Shown piece after piece: positions 23,088 to 31,592 of a stretch of 64,000 nucleotides of DNA. This DNA comes from Methylobacterium sp. 2A (lineage in GTDB: Bacteria; Pseudomonadota; Alphaproteobacteria; Rhizobiales; Beijerinckiaceae), in contig NZ_VUOK01000052.1 in the NCBI RefSeq assembly GCF_009806555.1, positions 91,765-155,764 on the forward strand, written 5' to 3'. A program made the position numbers and the translations under genes. The notes beneath the pieces are model-generated. The model was not told the DNA's origin. It was given only the letters and a program-made list of their open reading frames with translations, and searched no databases. Every line of letters begins with the position of its first letter. Position 1 is the first letter of the stretch.

Positions 23088-24722
23088 TCAGCGTCCCAGA
23101 TGGGCCCGATCGGCCTGCTTGGACGCGTGTGCGCCCGGAACGGCCGCCAGCAGGCTGCGGGTGTAGGCGTGCTCCGGCGCCGCAAACAGATCGGCGGTGC
23201 CCCGCATCTCCACGACGGCGCCCCGGTGCATCACGGCGATCCCGTCGCAGATCGTGGCCGCCACCCGCAGGTCGTGGGTGATGAACAGCATCGCCAGGGA
23301 CAATCTCTGCTTCAGATCCTCCAGCAGGTCCAGCACCTGCCGCTGGACCGAGACGTCCAGCGCCGAGACCGCCTCGTCGGCCACCAGCACGTCCGGCTCC
23401 ATGGCGAGCGCCCGGGCGATGCCGATGCGCTGGCGCTGCCCGCCCGAGAAGGCGTTCGGATAGCGGGCGGCGGCCCTGGGATCGAGGCCGACGAGATCGA
23501 GGAGGCTGCGCGCCCGCTCCCGCGCCTCGGCGGCCGGGACCCCGTGGGCGATCGGGCCCGCCGTGATGATCTGCTCCACGGTGCGCCGCGGGTTGAGCGA
23601 CGCGAACGGGTCCTGAAAAATCATCTGGATGCGGCTGCGCTTGGCGCGCAGGGCCGTCTTGCCCAGGGCCGTATAGTCGAGGTCGCCCAGCCGGACCGTG
23701 CCGCCGTCGGGCTCGATCAGGCGGATCGCGAGCCGCGCCGTGGTCGACTTCCCCGAGCCGGATTCGCCCACGATCCCCAGGGTCTCGCCGCGGCGGACGT
23801 CGAAGGAGACTTGCCTGACCGCCGCCACGACCCGCGGCTTGCCGAACAGGCCGGAGCGCCCGGAATAGGTCTTGGACAGCCCGGTCACCGAGAGGGCGAC
23901 CGGGGCCGCCTCCAGGGCTGCGCGCGGCGGCGGGGTGAGGCTCGGGACGGCGGCGAGCAGCGCCCTGGTGTAGGGCGCCTGCGGGTTGCGCAGCACGGAT
24001 TCGGCGGTGCCGGATTCCACGAGCCGCCCGCGCTGGAGCACCGCCACGTGGTCGGCGATCTCCGCCACCACGCCGAAATCGTGGGTGATGAACAGGACGC
24101 TCATCCCGCGCTTCCGCTGCAGGTCGCGCACCAGCCGGAGGATCTGGGCCTGGGTGGTGACGTCGAGCGCCGTGGTCGGCTCGTCGGCGACCAGGACGGA
24201 GGGTTCCAGCGCCAGCGCCATGGCGATCATCGCCCGCTGCCGCTGGCCGCCGGAAAGCTGGTGCGGATAGGCCCGCACCGCCTCCTCGGGGTTCGGCAGC
24301 CCGACCTCGGCGGCGAGCGCCACCGCCCGCGCCCGGCGCGCGCTGCGGGTGAGCAGGTTGTGGGCCTCGAACATCTCGGCGATCTGGTCGCCGATCCGCA
24401 TCACCGGGTTCAGCGCCGTCATGGGCTCCTGGAACACCATGGCGATGCGCCGGCCGCGCAACCCGCGCCATGCGGGCTCATCGAGGGTCAGGAGGTCCCG
24501 GCCCTCGAACAGGATCGTGCCGGTGGTGGGTTTGAGCGCCCGGGGCAGGAGGCCGGTCAGCGCATAGGCGCTCATCGACTTGCCCGAGCCCGATTCCCCG
24601 ACCACGCACAGGATCTTTCCGGCCTCCAGGTCGAGGTTCAGGCCCTCGACCGCGTGCGGCCGGTCGGCGCCTTTGGGAAGCGCGATCGTCAGATCGCGGA
24701 TGCGGACGACCGGCTCGCTCAT
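23088..24722 (-). CDS. peptide-type ABC transporter, fused double ATP-binding protein
   Basis: A 544-residue protein with two ABC ATPase domains. Half 1 has Walker A GESGSGKSMS near residue 42, LSGGQRQR near 155 and VLVADEPTTALD. Half 2 has GESGSGKSTT near 320, FSGGQRQR near 435 and VLVADEAVSALD. It is shorter than the GsiA-like protein at 10125 because the C-terminal extensions are reduced. It is the last gene of a leftward operon containing its own binding protein, two permeases and an M20 peptidase, whose stop lies three bases before this start. Confidence 0.9.
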   Translation of the reverse strand: MSEPVVRIRDLTIALPKGADRPHAVEGLNLDLEAGKILCVVGESGSGKSMSAYALTGLLPRALKPTTGTILFEGRDLLTLDEPAWRGLRGRRIAMVFQEPMTALNPVMRIGDQIAEMFEAHNLLTRSARRARAVALAAEVGLPNPEEAVRAYPHQLSGGQRQRAMIAMALALEPSVLVADEPTTALDVTTQAQILRLVRDLQRKRGMSVLFITHDFGVVAEIADHVAVLQRGRLVESGTAESVLRNPQAPYTRALLAAVPSLTPPPRAALEAAPVALSVTGLSKTYSGRSGLFGKPRVVAAVRQVSFDVRRGETLGIVGESGSGKSTTARLAIRLIEPDGGTVRLGDLDYTALGKTALRAKRSRIQMIFQDPFASLNPRRTVEQIITAGPIAHGVPAAEARERARSLLDLVGLDPRAAARYPNAFSGGQRQRIGIARALAMEPDVLVADEAVSALDVSVQRQVLDLLEDLKQRLSLAMLFITHDLRVAATICDGIAVMHRGAVVEMRGTADLFAAPEHAYTRSLLAAVPGAHASKQADRAHLGR

Positions 24723-24725
24723 GGT

Positions 24726-26147
24726 TCAGGCCCTCGCTGTGCGGCGGCGGAGGATGTCGGGTCCGGCCTCGGCCAGATCCCAGAACAGGCCGGCCATGAT
24801 CGCCAGGCCCTCGCGGGTGCCGGAGGCCAGCATGTGCTCGTCGGGCCCGTGCTGGCGGCAGGCCGGGTAGGAATGCGGCACCCAGAGGGTCGGCAGGCCC
24901 AAAATCTCCGAGAAGGCGTCGTTCGGCAGCGAGCCGCCGAGATTGGGCAGCAGCGCCGGTTTTTTGTTGGTGCTCGCCTCGATCGACTGGAGCGCCCACG
25001 CGACCCAGGGATCCTCCACGGGCAGACGCGTCGCCTGGAAGACTTCCGCCGCGCGCGCCGGCCGGACCTCGATCATCGGGAAGCCGTGCGCATCGAGATG
25101 GGCGCGCACGTTCCGGATGAGGTTCTGCCAGTCGGTACCGACCACGAAGCGCAGCTGCAGGGTCGCCTTGGCGTGAGGTGGCACGGCGTTGAGCGGCCCG
25201 TCGGGATCGCCGGTCTTGAAGGCCAGCACCTCCAGCGTGTTCCAGGCGAAGACCCGCTCGGCCGGGGTGAGGCCCGGCTCGCCCCAGTCGGCATCGATCT
25301 TCGGGGCGGTCGGGTCCTCGCCGACGCGGATATCGGCGAGCGCCGCGCGCACGCCCTCGGGGATCGGCGGCGGCCGCAGGGCCTCGACCAGGATGCTGCC
25401 CCGCGCGTCGACCATCGAGGCGATCGCCGAGGCCAGCACCGTGCCGGGGTTGCGCAGCAGGCCGCCCCAGTTGCCGGAATGGTGCGGGCCTTCCCGCAGG
25501 TTGAGGCTCAGCTCGAAATTGTAGGCGCCGCGGGAGCCCAGGAAGAGGGTCGGGCGCTCGCCGTTCAGCCGCGGCCCGTCCGAGGCGATCAGCACGTCGG
25601 CGCTGAGCGCCTCGGCCTGCTCCCGGCAGAACGGCCGCAGGCCCGGGGAGCCCGATTCCTCGCCCATCTCGATCAGCAGCTTCACGTTGAAGCCGAGATG
25701 GCCTTCCCGGGCCGCGATCACCTGCTCCAGGGCGGCGAGGTTGAGGACGTGCTGGCCCTTGTTGTCGGCGGTGCCGCGCCCGTACCAGCGGTCGCCCTCG
25801 ACCACGATCTCCCAGGGGCCGAGCCCTTCCCGCCACTGCTCGGGATAGCCCCGCACCGTGTCGCCGTGGCCGTAGATCAGCACGGTCGGCAGGTCCGCGC
25901 CCTCGTGCCGCTCGGCGATCAGGAACGGGCCGTGCACCCCGTCCGGGTTGGGGAAGATTTTTGGGGCCGCGAAGCCGAGGCGAGCGACGAGCGGCGTGAT
26001 GAAGGCGTCGAGATAGGCGCGCAAAGCCGCCTCCTGGCCGGGGGCCTGGCTCTCGGTCGGCATCGCCACCGCCTCCCGGAGGAGCGCGAGGAACGCCCCT
26101 GAATCGAAGGCCTCTGTGGCGCGCGCGATGGCGGCGTCTCGCGTCAT
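24726..26147 (-). CDS. M20-family metallopeptidase
   Basis: A 473-residue dizinc peptidase/deacylase. Metal and catalytic residues are recognisable: LIYGHGDTVRG near residue 95, GRGTADNKGQH near 125, and EMGEESGSPG near 160 with the catalytic and zinc-binding Glu pair. The dimerisation domain is in the middle. Family members remove N-terminal amino acids from di- and tripeptides or hydrolyse N-acyl or carbamoyl amino acids. There is no signal peptide, so it acts in the cytoplasm on imported material. It sits inside the ABC operon between permease and ATPase genes, which ties it to the transported ligand. ATG 26147 is chosen; ATG 26168 would add seven residues. Confidence 0.88.
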   Translation of the reverse strand: MTRDAAIARATEAFDSGAFLALLREAVAMPTESQAPGQEAALRAYLDAFITPLVARLGFAAPKIFPNPDGVHGPFLIAERHEGADLPTVLIYGHGDTVRGYPEQWREGLGPWEIVVEGDRWYGRGTADNKGQHVLNLAALEQVIAAREGHLGFNVKLLIEMGEESGSPGLRPFCREQAEALSADVLIASDGPRLNGERPTLFLGSRGAYNFELSLNLREGPHHSGNWGGLLRNPGTVLASAIASMVDARGSILVEALRPPPIPEGVRAALADIRVGEDPTAPKIDADWGEPGLTPAERVFAWNTLEVLAFKTGDPDGPLNAVPPHAKATLQLRFVVGTDWQNLIRNVRAHLDAHGFPMIEVRPARAAEVFQATRLPVEDPWVAWALQSIEASTNKKPALLPNLGGSLPNDAFSEILGLPTLWVPHSYPACRQHGPDEHMLASGTREGLAIMAGLFWDLAEAGPDILRRRTARA

Positions 26148-26151
26148 GGTG

Positions 26152-26167
26152 TGTGTCCCGTGAAACA
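26152..26167. promoter_or_regulatory. degenerate parS-like site
   Basis: TGTGTCCCGTGAAACA differs from the parS consensus TGTTTCACGTGAAACA at two of 16 positions. It lies immediately upstream of the M20 peptidase start. On its own it would be weak evidence, but it is the third such site in this window. Confidence 0.35.
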
Positions 26168-26203
26168 TGTCGGTGCCGGGCCGTCAGGTCCCGTGCCGGG
26201 CGG

Positions 26204-27139
26204 TCAGTGGCGCGCCTCGGGCGCCGTGATGTCGCGCAGGCCGTCGCCCAGAAGATTGATCGCCAGCACGAGGAGGAGGAGTGCCACGCCCGGGATGGTG
26301 ATCACCCAGGGCTGGAAGAACATGTACTGCTTGCCCTCGGCGATCATCAGGCCCCAGGAGGGCAGGGGCGGCTGCACGCCGAGCCCGAGGAACGAGAGCG
26401 CGGCCTCCAGCAGGATCGCGTGGGCCATCTCCAGGGTCGCCACGACGATCAGCGCGTTCATGATGTTGGGCAGGATCTCCTGGCCGATGATCCGCAGGTC
26501 CGTGAGGCCCGCGGCGCGCGCCGCCGAGACGAAATCCTGATTGCGGATCTGCTGGGTGGCGGCCCGGGTCACCACGGCGAAGCGGTCCCAGAGCAGGAAG
26601 CCCAGCACCAGCACCACCACCTTGAGCGAGCCGCCGACGAGGGCCGCCATGGCGAGCGCCACCAGCACCACCGGCATGGCGAGCCGCGTGGTGACGATGT
26701 AGCTCACCACCGAATCGACCCAGCCGCCGAAATAGCCGGCGCAGAGCCCCAGCGTCGTGCCGATCAGCCCGGAGATCAGCGCCGCCGAGAGCCCGATCAG
26801 GAGGGAGATCTGGCCGCCGTAGAGCAGGCGGCTCAGGTAGTCGCGGCCGAGCTTGTCGGTGCCGAGCACGTGGTCCCAGGTGCCCTTGGCCTGCCAGACC
26901 GGCGGGATCAGGCGGCGGGACACGTCCTGCGCGTAGGGATCGTGCGGGGCGATGAGCGGGGCGGCGAGCGCCGCCAGAACGATCAGCCCGAGGATCCCGG
27001 CGCCGATCAGGAAGCCGGAGTGGCGCAGGCCCCGCCGCAGGATCAGGCGTGTGGGGGAGGGGACCGGCGCCAGCGCGACCGGCGTCTCTGGGGGCAGGGC
27101 GGGGGCGGCGAGCGCCGCCGTATCGGGGGGGAGGCTCAT
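26204..27139 (-). CDS. peptide-type ABC transporter permease (DppC-like)
   Basis: A 311-residue inner-membrane protein. A Pro/Ala-rich leader of about 30 residues precedes the first membrane segment, then the VLGTDKLGRDYLSRLLYGGQISL block typical of DppC, four central membrane segments, the EAA loop (RNQDFVSAARAAGLTDLRII) and the ending GDGLRDITAPEARH. ATG 27139 has GGAG eight bases upstream; an ATG at 27151 would add four residues. It follows the DppB-like gene by 14 bases. Confidence 0.9.
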   Translation of the reverse strand: MSLPPDTAALAAPALPPETPVALAPVPSPTRLILRRGLRHSGFLIGAGILGLIVLAALAAPLIAPHDPYAQDVSRRLIPPVWQAKGTWDHVLGTDKLGRDYLSRLLYGGQISLLIGLSAALISGLIGTTLGLCAGYFGGWVDSVVSYIVTTRLAMPVVLVALAMAALVGGSLKVVVLVLGFLLWDRFAVVTRAATQQIRNQDFVSAARAAGLTDLRIIGQEILPNIMNALIVVATLEMAHAILLEAALSFLGLGVQPPLPSWGLMIAEGKQYMFFQPWVITIPGVALLLLVLAINLLGDGLRDITAPEARH

Positions 27140-27153
27140 GGCAGGCTCCATCC

Positions 27154-28071
27154 TCACGACTGGCGCAGGCGCGGGTCGAGGAAGGCGTTCAAGAGGTCGG
27201 CGGCGAGCGTCAGGCCGATATAGATCATGGCCAGAACCAGCACGATCGCCTGGACGACCGGGAAGTCGTTGCGGGCGATCGACTCCCAGGCGAGCTGCCC
27301 AAGCCCCTGGAGCGAGAACACCGCCTCGATCACGATCGAGCCGCCGAGCATGAAGCCGAACTGCACCGCCGCGAGCGCAATCACCGGGATCACGGCGTTG
27401 CGCAGCGCGTGGCGCACCAGGATCTTTCGCGGCGGCAGCCCCTTGGCGCGGGCGGTGCGGACATAGTCCGAGGCCAGCACCTCCAGCATGCCGTTGCGGG
27501 TCAGGCGCATCACGGCCGGCATCGCGTAGTAGCCGAGCGCCACCGCGGGCAGGACGAAGTTCTTCCACGTGGCGTTGCCCGAGACCGGCAGCCAGCGGAG
27601 GTTGACGGAGAAGATCAGGATCAGCGTTAGGCCGAACCAGAAGCTCGGCATCGCCTGGCCGAGCACCGAGACGGCGAGCGCCGTCCGGTCGATCCAGGTG
27701 TCCCGCTTCACGGCCGCGATGACGCCCAGCGGAATCGCCACGAACAGCGCGACGGCGAGCGCGATGAACCCGAGATAGAGGGTGATCGGCAGGCGAGCGG
27801 CCAGCAGGTCGATCACCCGCTCGCGGAAATAGAAGGAGTTGCCGAAATCGAGGTGCAAAGCCCGCCAGCCCCAGGTGAGGAACTGGGTCAGCAGCGGCTG
27901 GTCCAGCCCGTAATCCTGGCGGATCTGCGCGATCTGCGGCCCGGTGGCCTCCGGCCCGGCGATGGCGGTGGCGAGGTCGCCCGAGAGGTGGAGGAGCAGG
28001 AAGCTCGCCACCGAGACCGTGACGGCCACCGCCAGGGCGACCAGCACGCGTCGGACCGTGAAGGCCAGCAT
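27154..28071 (-). CDS. peptide-type ABC transporter permease (DppB-like)
   Basis: A 305-residue inner-membrane protein. It has an N-terminal membrane segment, the DppB periplasmic block (GPQIAQIRQDYGLDQPLLTQF), six membrane segments in total, the EAA loop DYVRTARAKGLPPRKILVRHALRNA near residue 200, and the typical ending AADLLNAFLDPRLRQS. It pairs with the DppC-like protein encoded next. A REP/BIME-like element separates it from the binding-protein gene upstream. Confidence 0.92.
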   Translation of the reverse strand: MLAFTVRRVLVALAVAVTVSVASFLLLHLSGDLATAIAGPEATGPQIAQIRQDYGLDQPLLTQFLTWGWRALHLDFGNSFYFRERVIDLLAARLPITLYLGFIALAVALFVAIPLGVIAAVKRDTWIDRTALAVSVLGQAMPSFWFGLTLILIFSVNLRWLPVSGNATWKNFVLPAVALGYYAMPAVMRLTRNGMLEVLASDYVRTARAKGLPPRKILVRHALRNAVIPVIALAAVQFGFMLGGSIVIEAVFSLQGLGQLAWESIARNDFPVVQAIVLVLAMIYIGLTLAADLLNAFLDPRLRQS

Positions 28072-28104
28072 GGCTCAGGCTCCCTTTTGGCCGTGACGGT
28101 GGCG

Positions 28105-28290
28105 TGCGCGTTCCCTCCGCCCGTTGCGGGGGAGGGTGGCCCCTGCGTCAGCAGGGGTCGGGAGAGGGGAGCGACGGTGCCGGAGGAGACATCGGCCTTC
28201 ATGAAGGCTGCGCCGGATCCTGAAGCCGGGTTCCCCTCTCCCGCCCCCCTTCGGGGGCCACCCTCCCCCGCAGAGGGGGGAGGGGGACCG
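28105..28290. repeat. REP/BIME-like palindromic element
   Basis: Lies in the 239-base gap between permease and binding-protein genes of the second ABC operon. Arms CGTTGCGGGGGAGGGTGGCC and GGCCACCCTCCCCCGCAGAG are inverted copies, with inner arms GGGAGAGGGGAGCGACG and a CCCCTCTCCCG copy, plus a small CAGCAGGGGTC hairpin. The arms match those at 17400-17580. It falls at the same operon position type (binding protein to membrane part) as the element at 14075. Confidence 0.7.
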
Positions 28291-28310
28291 TCGCGATGCG
28301 GCCACCGCCC

Positions 28311-29843
28311 TCACTTCCAAGACGCCGCGTAGAAGCGCGGCACCTCGTCGGGCTGGGCGGTGAAGTTCAGGTCCGACGTGAAGGCGTAGTTCGTCGAGTA
28401 GGAGAACATCGGCAGCGCGTAGGCCTGCGCGGCGATCCGCTGGAGCGCCTTGGCGTAGGCGGCCTTGCGCGTCTCGGGATCGGTGGAGCCGTCGCCCTCC
28501 TGCAGGTCGGCGATCACCTGCGGATCCTTGGTCAGGTCCTCCTCGCCGCCGCGGAAATACACCCCGTCGAAGGCCGAGACGTCCAGCACCGAGAACGACC
28601 CCCAGGTCTGGTAGCCGATCGAGACCTTGCCGGCCCGCAGCGAATCCCGGAACGCCGCGTAGCGCAGGTAGTTGAGCCGCGCCTTGATGCCGACGGCACC
28701 CAGATACCCGATCACCGCCTCGGCGTAGTCGCGCTCGCGATAGGCGCCGAGATCGATCTCGAACCCGTTTCCGTAGCCGGCATCCTTGAGCAGAGCCTTG
28801 GCCTTGGCGGGATCGTAGGGGTAGCGCATCACCCCCTGGTCGGTGCAGCCGAACTGGTCGACGAAGCACAGCGCGTTCATCACCCGCGAGGCGCCGCGCA
28901 CGAGGTTGTCGACCATCGCCTTGCGGTCGATGGCGTAAGAGATCGCCTGCCGGACGCGCACGTCCTTGAGGGGCGAGTTCTCCTTGGCGCGGCCCAGCGT
29001 GTCGAATTGCAGGAAGCCGACCCGCATCGTCTCGGAGTTCAGCACCGTGATGTTGGGGGCGGCGCGCAGCTGCTCGGCCTGGTCGCTCGGCACCCGCCAG
29101 ATCCAGTCGACGCCGCCGGTCATCAGCTCGGCCATCCGGCTCTCGCCGTCCGGGATGACGCGGAACTGCAGCTTGCCGATCTTCGGTTTTCCGAGCGGGC
29201 TCCCCGCCCAGTACGTGTCGAACCGCTCCATGCTGACGCCGCGGCCGCTATCGACCTTGGTGATCCGGTAGGGACCGCTGCCGACCGGCGCCTTGGCGAA
29301 GCCGTCGAGGCCGACCTTCTTGAAGTAGGCGGCCGGGAAGATCGGGGTCGGGCCGGCGAGGTATTCGAGCGCGGCCGGGAACGGCGCCTTGAGGTGGATG
29401 CGGACCGTATGCGGGCCGGTCACCTCCACCGACTTCATCCAGTCCACGTTCTGGCGGGTGACCGTGCGGGCCTCCGGCGTCAGCACGTAGTTGAACGTGA
29501 AGGCCACGTCCTCCGGTCCGAGCGGGTCGCCGTTGTGGAAGACCACACCCTCGCGGATCGTGAGATCGAGGGTGGTGTCGTCCGCCCAGGTCCAGGCTGT
29601 CGCCAGCATCGGCTTGTAGGTGCCGTCCTCGGGGTCGCGCCACAGCAGCGTGTCCCAGCAGTTCCGGGCCAGGATCACGCCCTCGCGGGCGCTGTTGTGA
29701 TACGGGCTGACGTTTTCGGGCTCGCTGTCGGAGGCGTAGACCAGGGTGTCGTCCGCCTTGCCGGCGAGCGCCGGGTGCGCGGCGATCAGGGTCGCGAGCG
29801 AAGCGGCCAAGGCGGCGGCCCGGGTGAGACTCCGTAGCGGCAT
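28311..29843 (-). CDS. peptide-type ABC transporter substrate-binding protein
   Basis: A 510-residue SBP_bac_5 protein. The Sec signal peptide covers residues 1-27 (AAALAASLATLIAAHPALA|GKADD). Landmarks are LVYASDSEPENVSPYHNS, the TLDLTIREGVVFHNGDPLGPEDVAF block and a C-terminal MFSYSTNYAFTSDLN. GGAG lies five bases before the ATG. It is the first gene of the leftward operon (binding protein, DppB, DppC, M20 peptidase, double ATPase). It is divergent from the LysR gene at 30014, the probable regulator. The ligand is likely a peptide or acylated amino acid given the M20 enzyme. Confidence 0.9.
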   Translation of the reverse strand: MPLRSLTRAAALAASLATLIAAHPALAGKADDTLVYASDSEPENVSPYHNSAREGVILARNCWDTLLWRDPEDGTYKPMLATAWTWADDTTLDLTIREGVVFHNGDPLGPEDVAFTFNYVLTPEARTVTRQNVDWMKSVEVTGPHTVRIHLKAPFPAALEYLAGPTPIFPAAYFKKVGLDGFAKAPVGSGPYRITKVDSGRGVSMERFDTYWAGSPLGKPKIGKLQFRVIPDGESRMAELMTGGVDWIWRVPSDQAEQLRAAPNITVLNSETMRVGFLQFDTLGRAKENSPLKDVRVRQAISYAIDRKAMVDNLVRGASRVMNALCFVDQFGCTDQGVMRYPYDPAKAKALLKDAGYGNGFEIDLGAYRERDYAEAVIGYLGAVGIKARLNYLRYAAFRDSLRAGKVSIGYQTWGSFSVLDVSAFDGVYFRGGEEDLTKDPQVIADLQEGDGSTDPETRKAAYAKALQRIAAQAYALPMFSYSTNYAFTSDLNFTAQPDEVPRFYAASWK

Positions 29844-29946
29844 TGAGGCTCCGACGGCGCGGCGGACAGGTCCCACGGAGCAATCCGCGTCTGCCGCCTT
29901 TTTCACCCTGCGATGATGTTGTGCATCTGGGATCGCAACAAGTAGA

Positions 29947-29972
29947 ATTTGGCGAGTGCTGCCTTGCCAAAT
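29947..29972. promoter_or_regulatory. inverted-repeat operator candidate between LysR gene and ABC operon
   Basis: ATTTGGC at 29947-29953 and GCCAAAT at 29966-29972 form a perfect 7+7 inverted repeat with a 12-base spacer, in the 170-base divergent interval. LysR-type regulators normally bind interrupted dyads of this size (T-N11-A class) in the divergent promoter of the gene they control. The site lies about 40 bases before the lysR start and 104 bases from the operon start. Confidence 0.5.
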
Positions 29973-30013
29973 CGGCAACGGGTGTGGCTGTATTGTCGGA
30001 CTGAGGTAAGATA

Positions 30014-30916
30014 GTGCAAACGACGGGCCTCCGCTACTTCCTGGCCGTGGCCCGCACCGGCTCGATTGCTGCGGCCTCCGCGCAGCTCAACGTCGCGGCC
30101 TCGGCGATCAGCCGGCAGATCGCCAACCTGGAGGCCGAGCTCGACTGCGTGCTGTTCGAGCGGCGCCCGCGCGGCATGGTGCCGAGCCCGGCAGGCGAAT
30201 TGCTGGCCCAGCACGCCCATCAGGTGCTGATCCGCGCCGAGCAGGTGGTGACGGAGATTCGCGAGCTCGAAGGGCTTGCCCGGGGGCTGATCCGGGTGGC
30301 GAGCGCCGAGGGATTCGCCCTCGATATCGTGCCGAACGCCATCGCGGCCTTCCACGCGGCCCATCCGGGCATCCGATTCGAGGTGACGGTCCTGCCGCCC
30401 GCGCAGGTGACCCAGACGGTTGCGGTGGGGGAGGCCGATCTCGGGATCACCTTCGCGCTCGCGCCCACCGCGCAGGTCGAGGTGCTGTATGACGGGCAGG
30501 TGGAGATGCGGGTGCTCGCCGCCGCCGACCATCCCCTGGCGGGCGCGCCGGCCCTGCGCCTTGCCGATCTGGCGACGTATCCGGTCGCGCTGACGACCCG
30601 GGACACGACCCTGCGGCAGGCCTTCGACGCCGCCTGCGCACTGGAGGGCATCGCGGTCGAGCCGATCCTGACCGCCAACACCCTCTCGACGCTGCTGCCC
30701 TTCGTGCGGCGCTCGCGGGGACTGGCGCTGATGTCGGCGCTGTCGGTGCAGACGCCCGTGCAGCTCAAGGAACTGGTCAGCCTGCCGATCCGCGCCCGGG
30801 GGAGTCTCGCCCGCGGCATCCAGGTCCAGGCCATGCGCGACCGGCGGCTGCCGAAGGCGGTGCGGGCATTCCTGCGCCAGCTGCTGAGTGCGCTGCCGCC
30901 GCCGGTCCTGTCCTGA
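30014..30916 (+). CDS. LysR family transcriptional regulator
   Basis: A 300-residue protein from GTG 30014 with GAGGTAAG upstream. The N-terminal winged helix-turn-helix covers residues 1-60 (YFLAVARTGSIAAASAQLNVAASAISRQIANLE). The effector-binding domain from about 90 has the usual two-lobed pattern (PPAQVTQTVAVGEADLGI). It is divergent from the peptide ABC operon beginning at 29843 and is the likely ligand-responsive activator or repressor of it. A dyad at 29947-29972 is the candidate site. Confidence 0.9.
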   Translation: MQTTGLRYFLAVARTGSIAAASAQLNVAASAISRQIANLEAELDCVLFERRPRGMVPSPAGELLAQHAHQVLIRAEQVVTEIRELEGLARGLIRVASAEGFALDIVPNAIAAFHAAHPGIRFEVTVLPPAQVTQTVAVGEADLGITFALAPTAQVEVLYDGQVEMRVLAAADHPLAGAPALRLADLATYPVALTTRDTTLRQAFDAACALEGIAVEPILTANTLSTLLPFVRRSRGLALMSALSVQTPVQLKELVSLPIRARGSLARGIQVQAMRDRRLPKAVRAFLRQLLSALPPPVLS

Positions 30917-31045
30917 TCGCCTCATCCCAAGACGCGGCGGCGCCGCGCGAAGCTCTGCCGAAGAACAGATTGGCCCGACGGCTCGGATGTGCTTGACGGG
31001 ATCGATCAGATTCGTGCCATCAGCCTACGATATCGAGCGATCGAC

Positions 31046-31588
31046 ATGAGAATCGAGGCGCTCGGCCCGCGCATCTGCATCATCGGGCCGTCGAACAGCG
31101 GAAAATCCACCCTGGCGGCGGCGATCGGCCGGGCGCGCAATCTGCCGCCGATCCATCTCGATCAGCTCTACCATCGGCCGAACACCGACTGGGAGCCCCG
31201 CCCGGCGGAGGAGTTCCAGGCGCTGCACGACGCCGCCATCCTGGGCCCGCGCTGGATCATGGACGGCAACTACTCCCGGTGCCTGCCGCAGCGTCTGGAG
31301 CGGGCGACGGGCCTCATCGTGCTCGATGTCCCGACCGCCGTCAGCCTCGTCCGCTACCTGCGCCGGACGTGGTTCGAGCGCGACCGCTACGGCACCCTCG
31401 AAGGCGGTCGGGACAGCGTGAAATGGTCCATGATCCGCCACATCGTCGTCACTACACCGGCGAACCGGAAACGCTACGCGCAGATGTTCGGAGCAACCGG
31501 CCTTCCGACACTACGGCTCGACACGCCGCAGGCTCTGGCCCGGTTCTACCGGCGGGAAGGCCTGAGTCGGATGCCGGGCGGCCGATGA
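31046..31588 (+). CDS. P-loop ATPase/adenylate-kinase-like protein
   Basis: A 180-residue protein with a Walker A GPSNSGKST near residue 15, then a HLDQLYHRPNTDWEPRP segment and a DGNYSRCLPQRLERATGLIVLDVP core. A TWFERDRYG helix region with Arg/Lys residues would close on the nucleotide. It belongs to a group of small topology-modulation/AAA-17-like kinases found across Proteobacteria, with no firm substrate. ATG 31046 is chosen; an upstream GTG at 30989 would add 19 poorly conserved-looking residues. It converges on the pyrophosphatase gene with a four-base gap. Confidence 0.75.
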   Translation: MRIEALGPRICIIGPSNSGKSTLAAAIGRARNLPPIHLDQLYHRPNTDWEPRPAEEFQALHDAAILGPRWIMDGNYSRCLPQRLERATGLIVLDVPTAVSLVRYLRRTWFERDRYGTLEGGRDSVKWSMIRHIVVTTPANRKRYAQMFGATGLPTLRLDTPQALARFYRREGLSRMPGGR

Positions 31589-31592
31589 TGGC

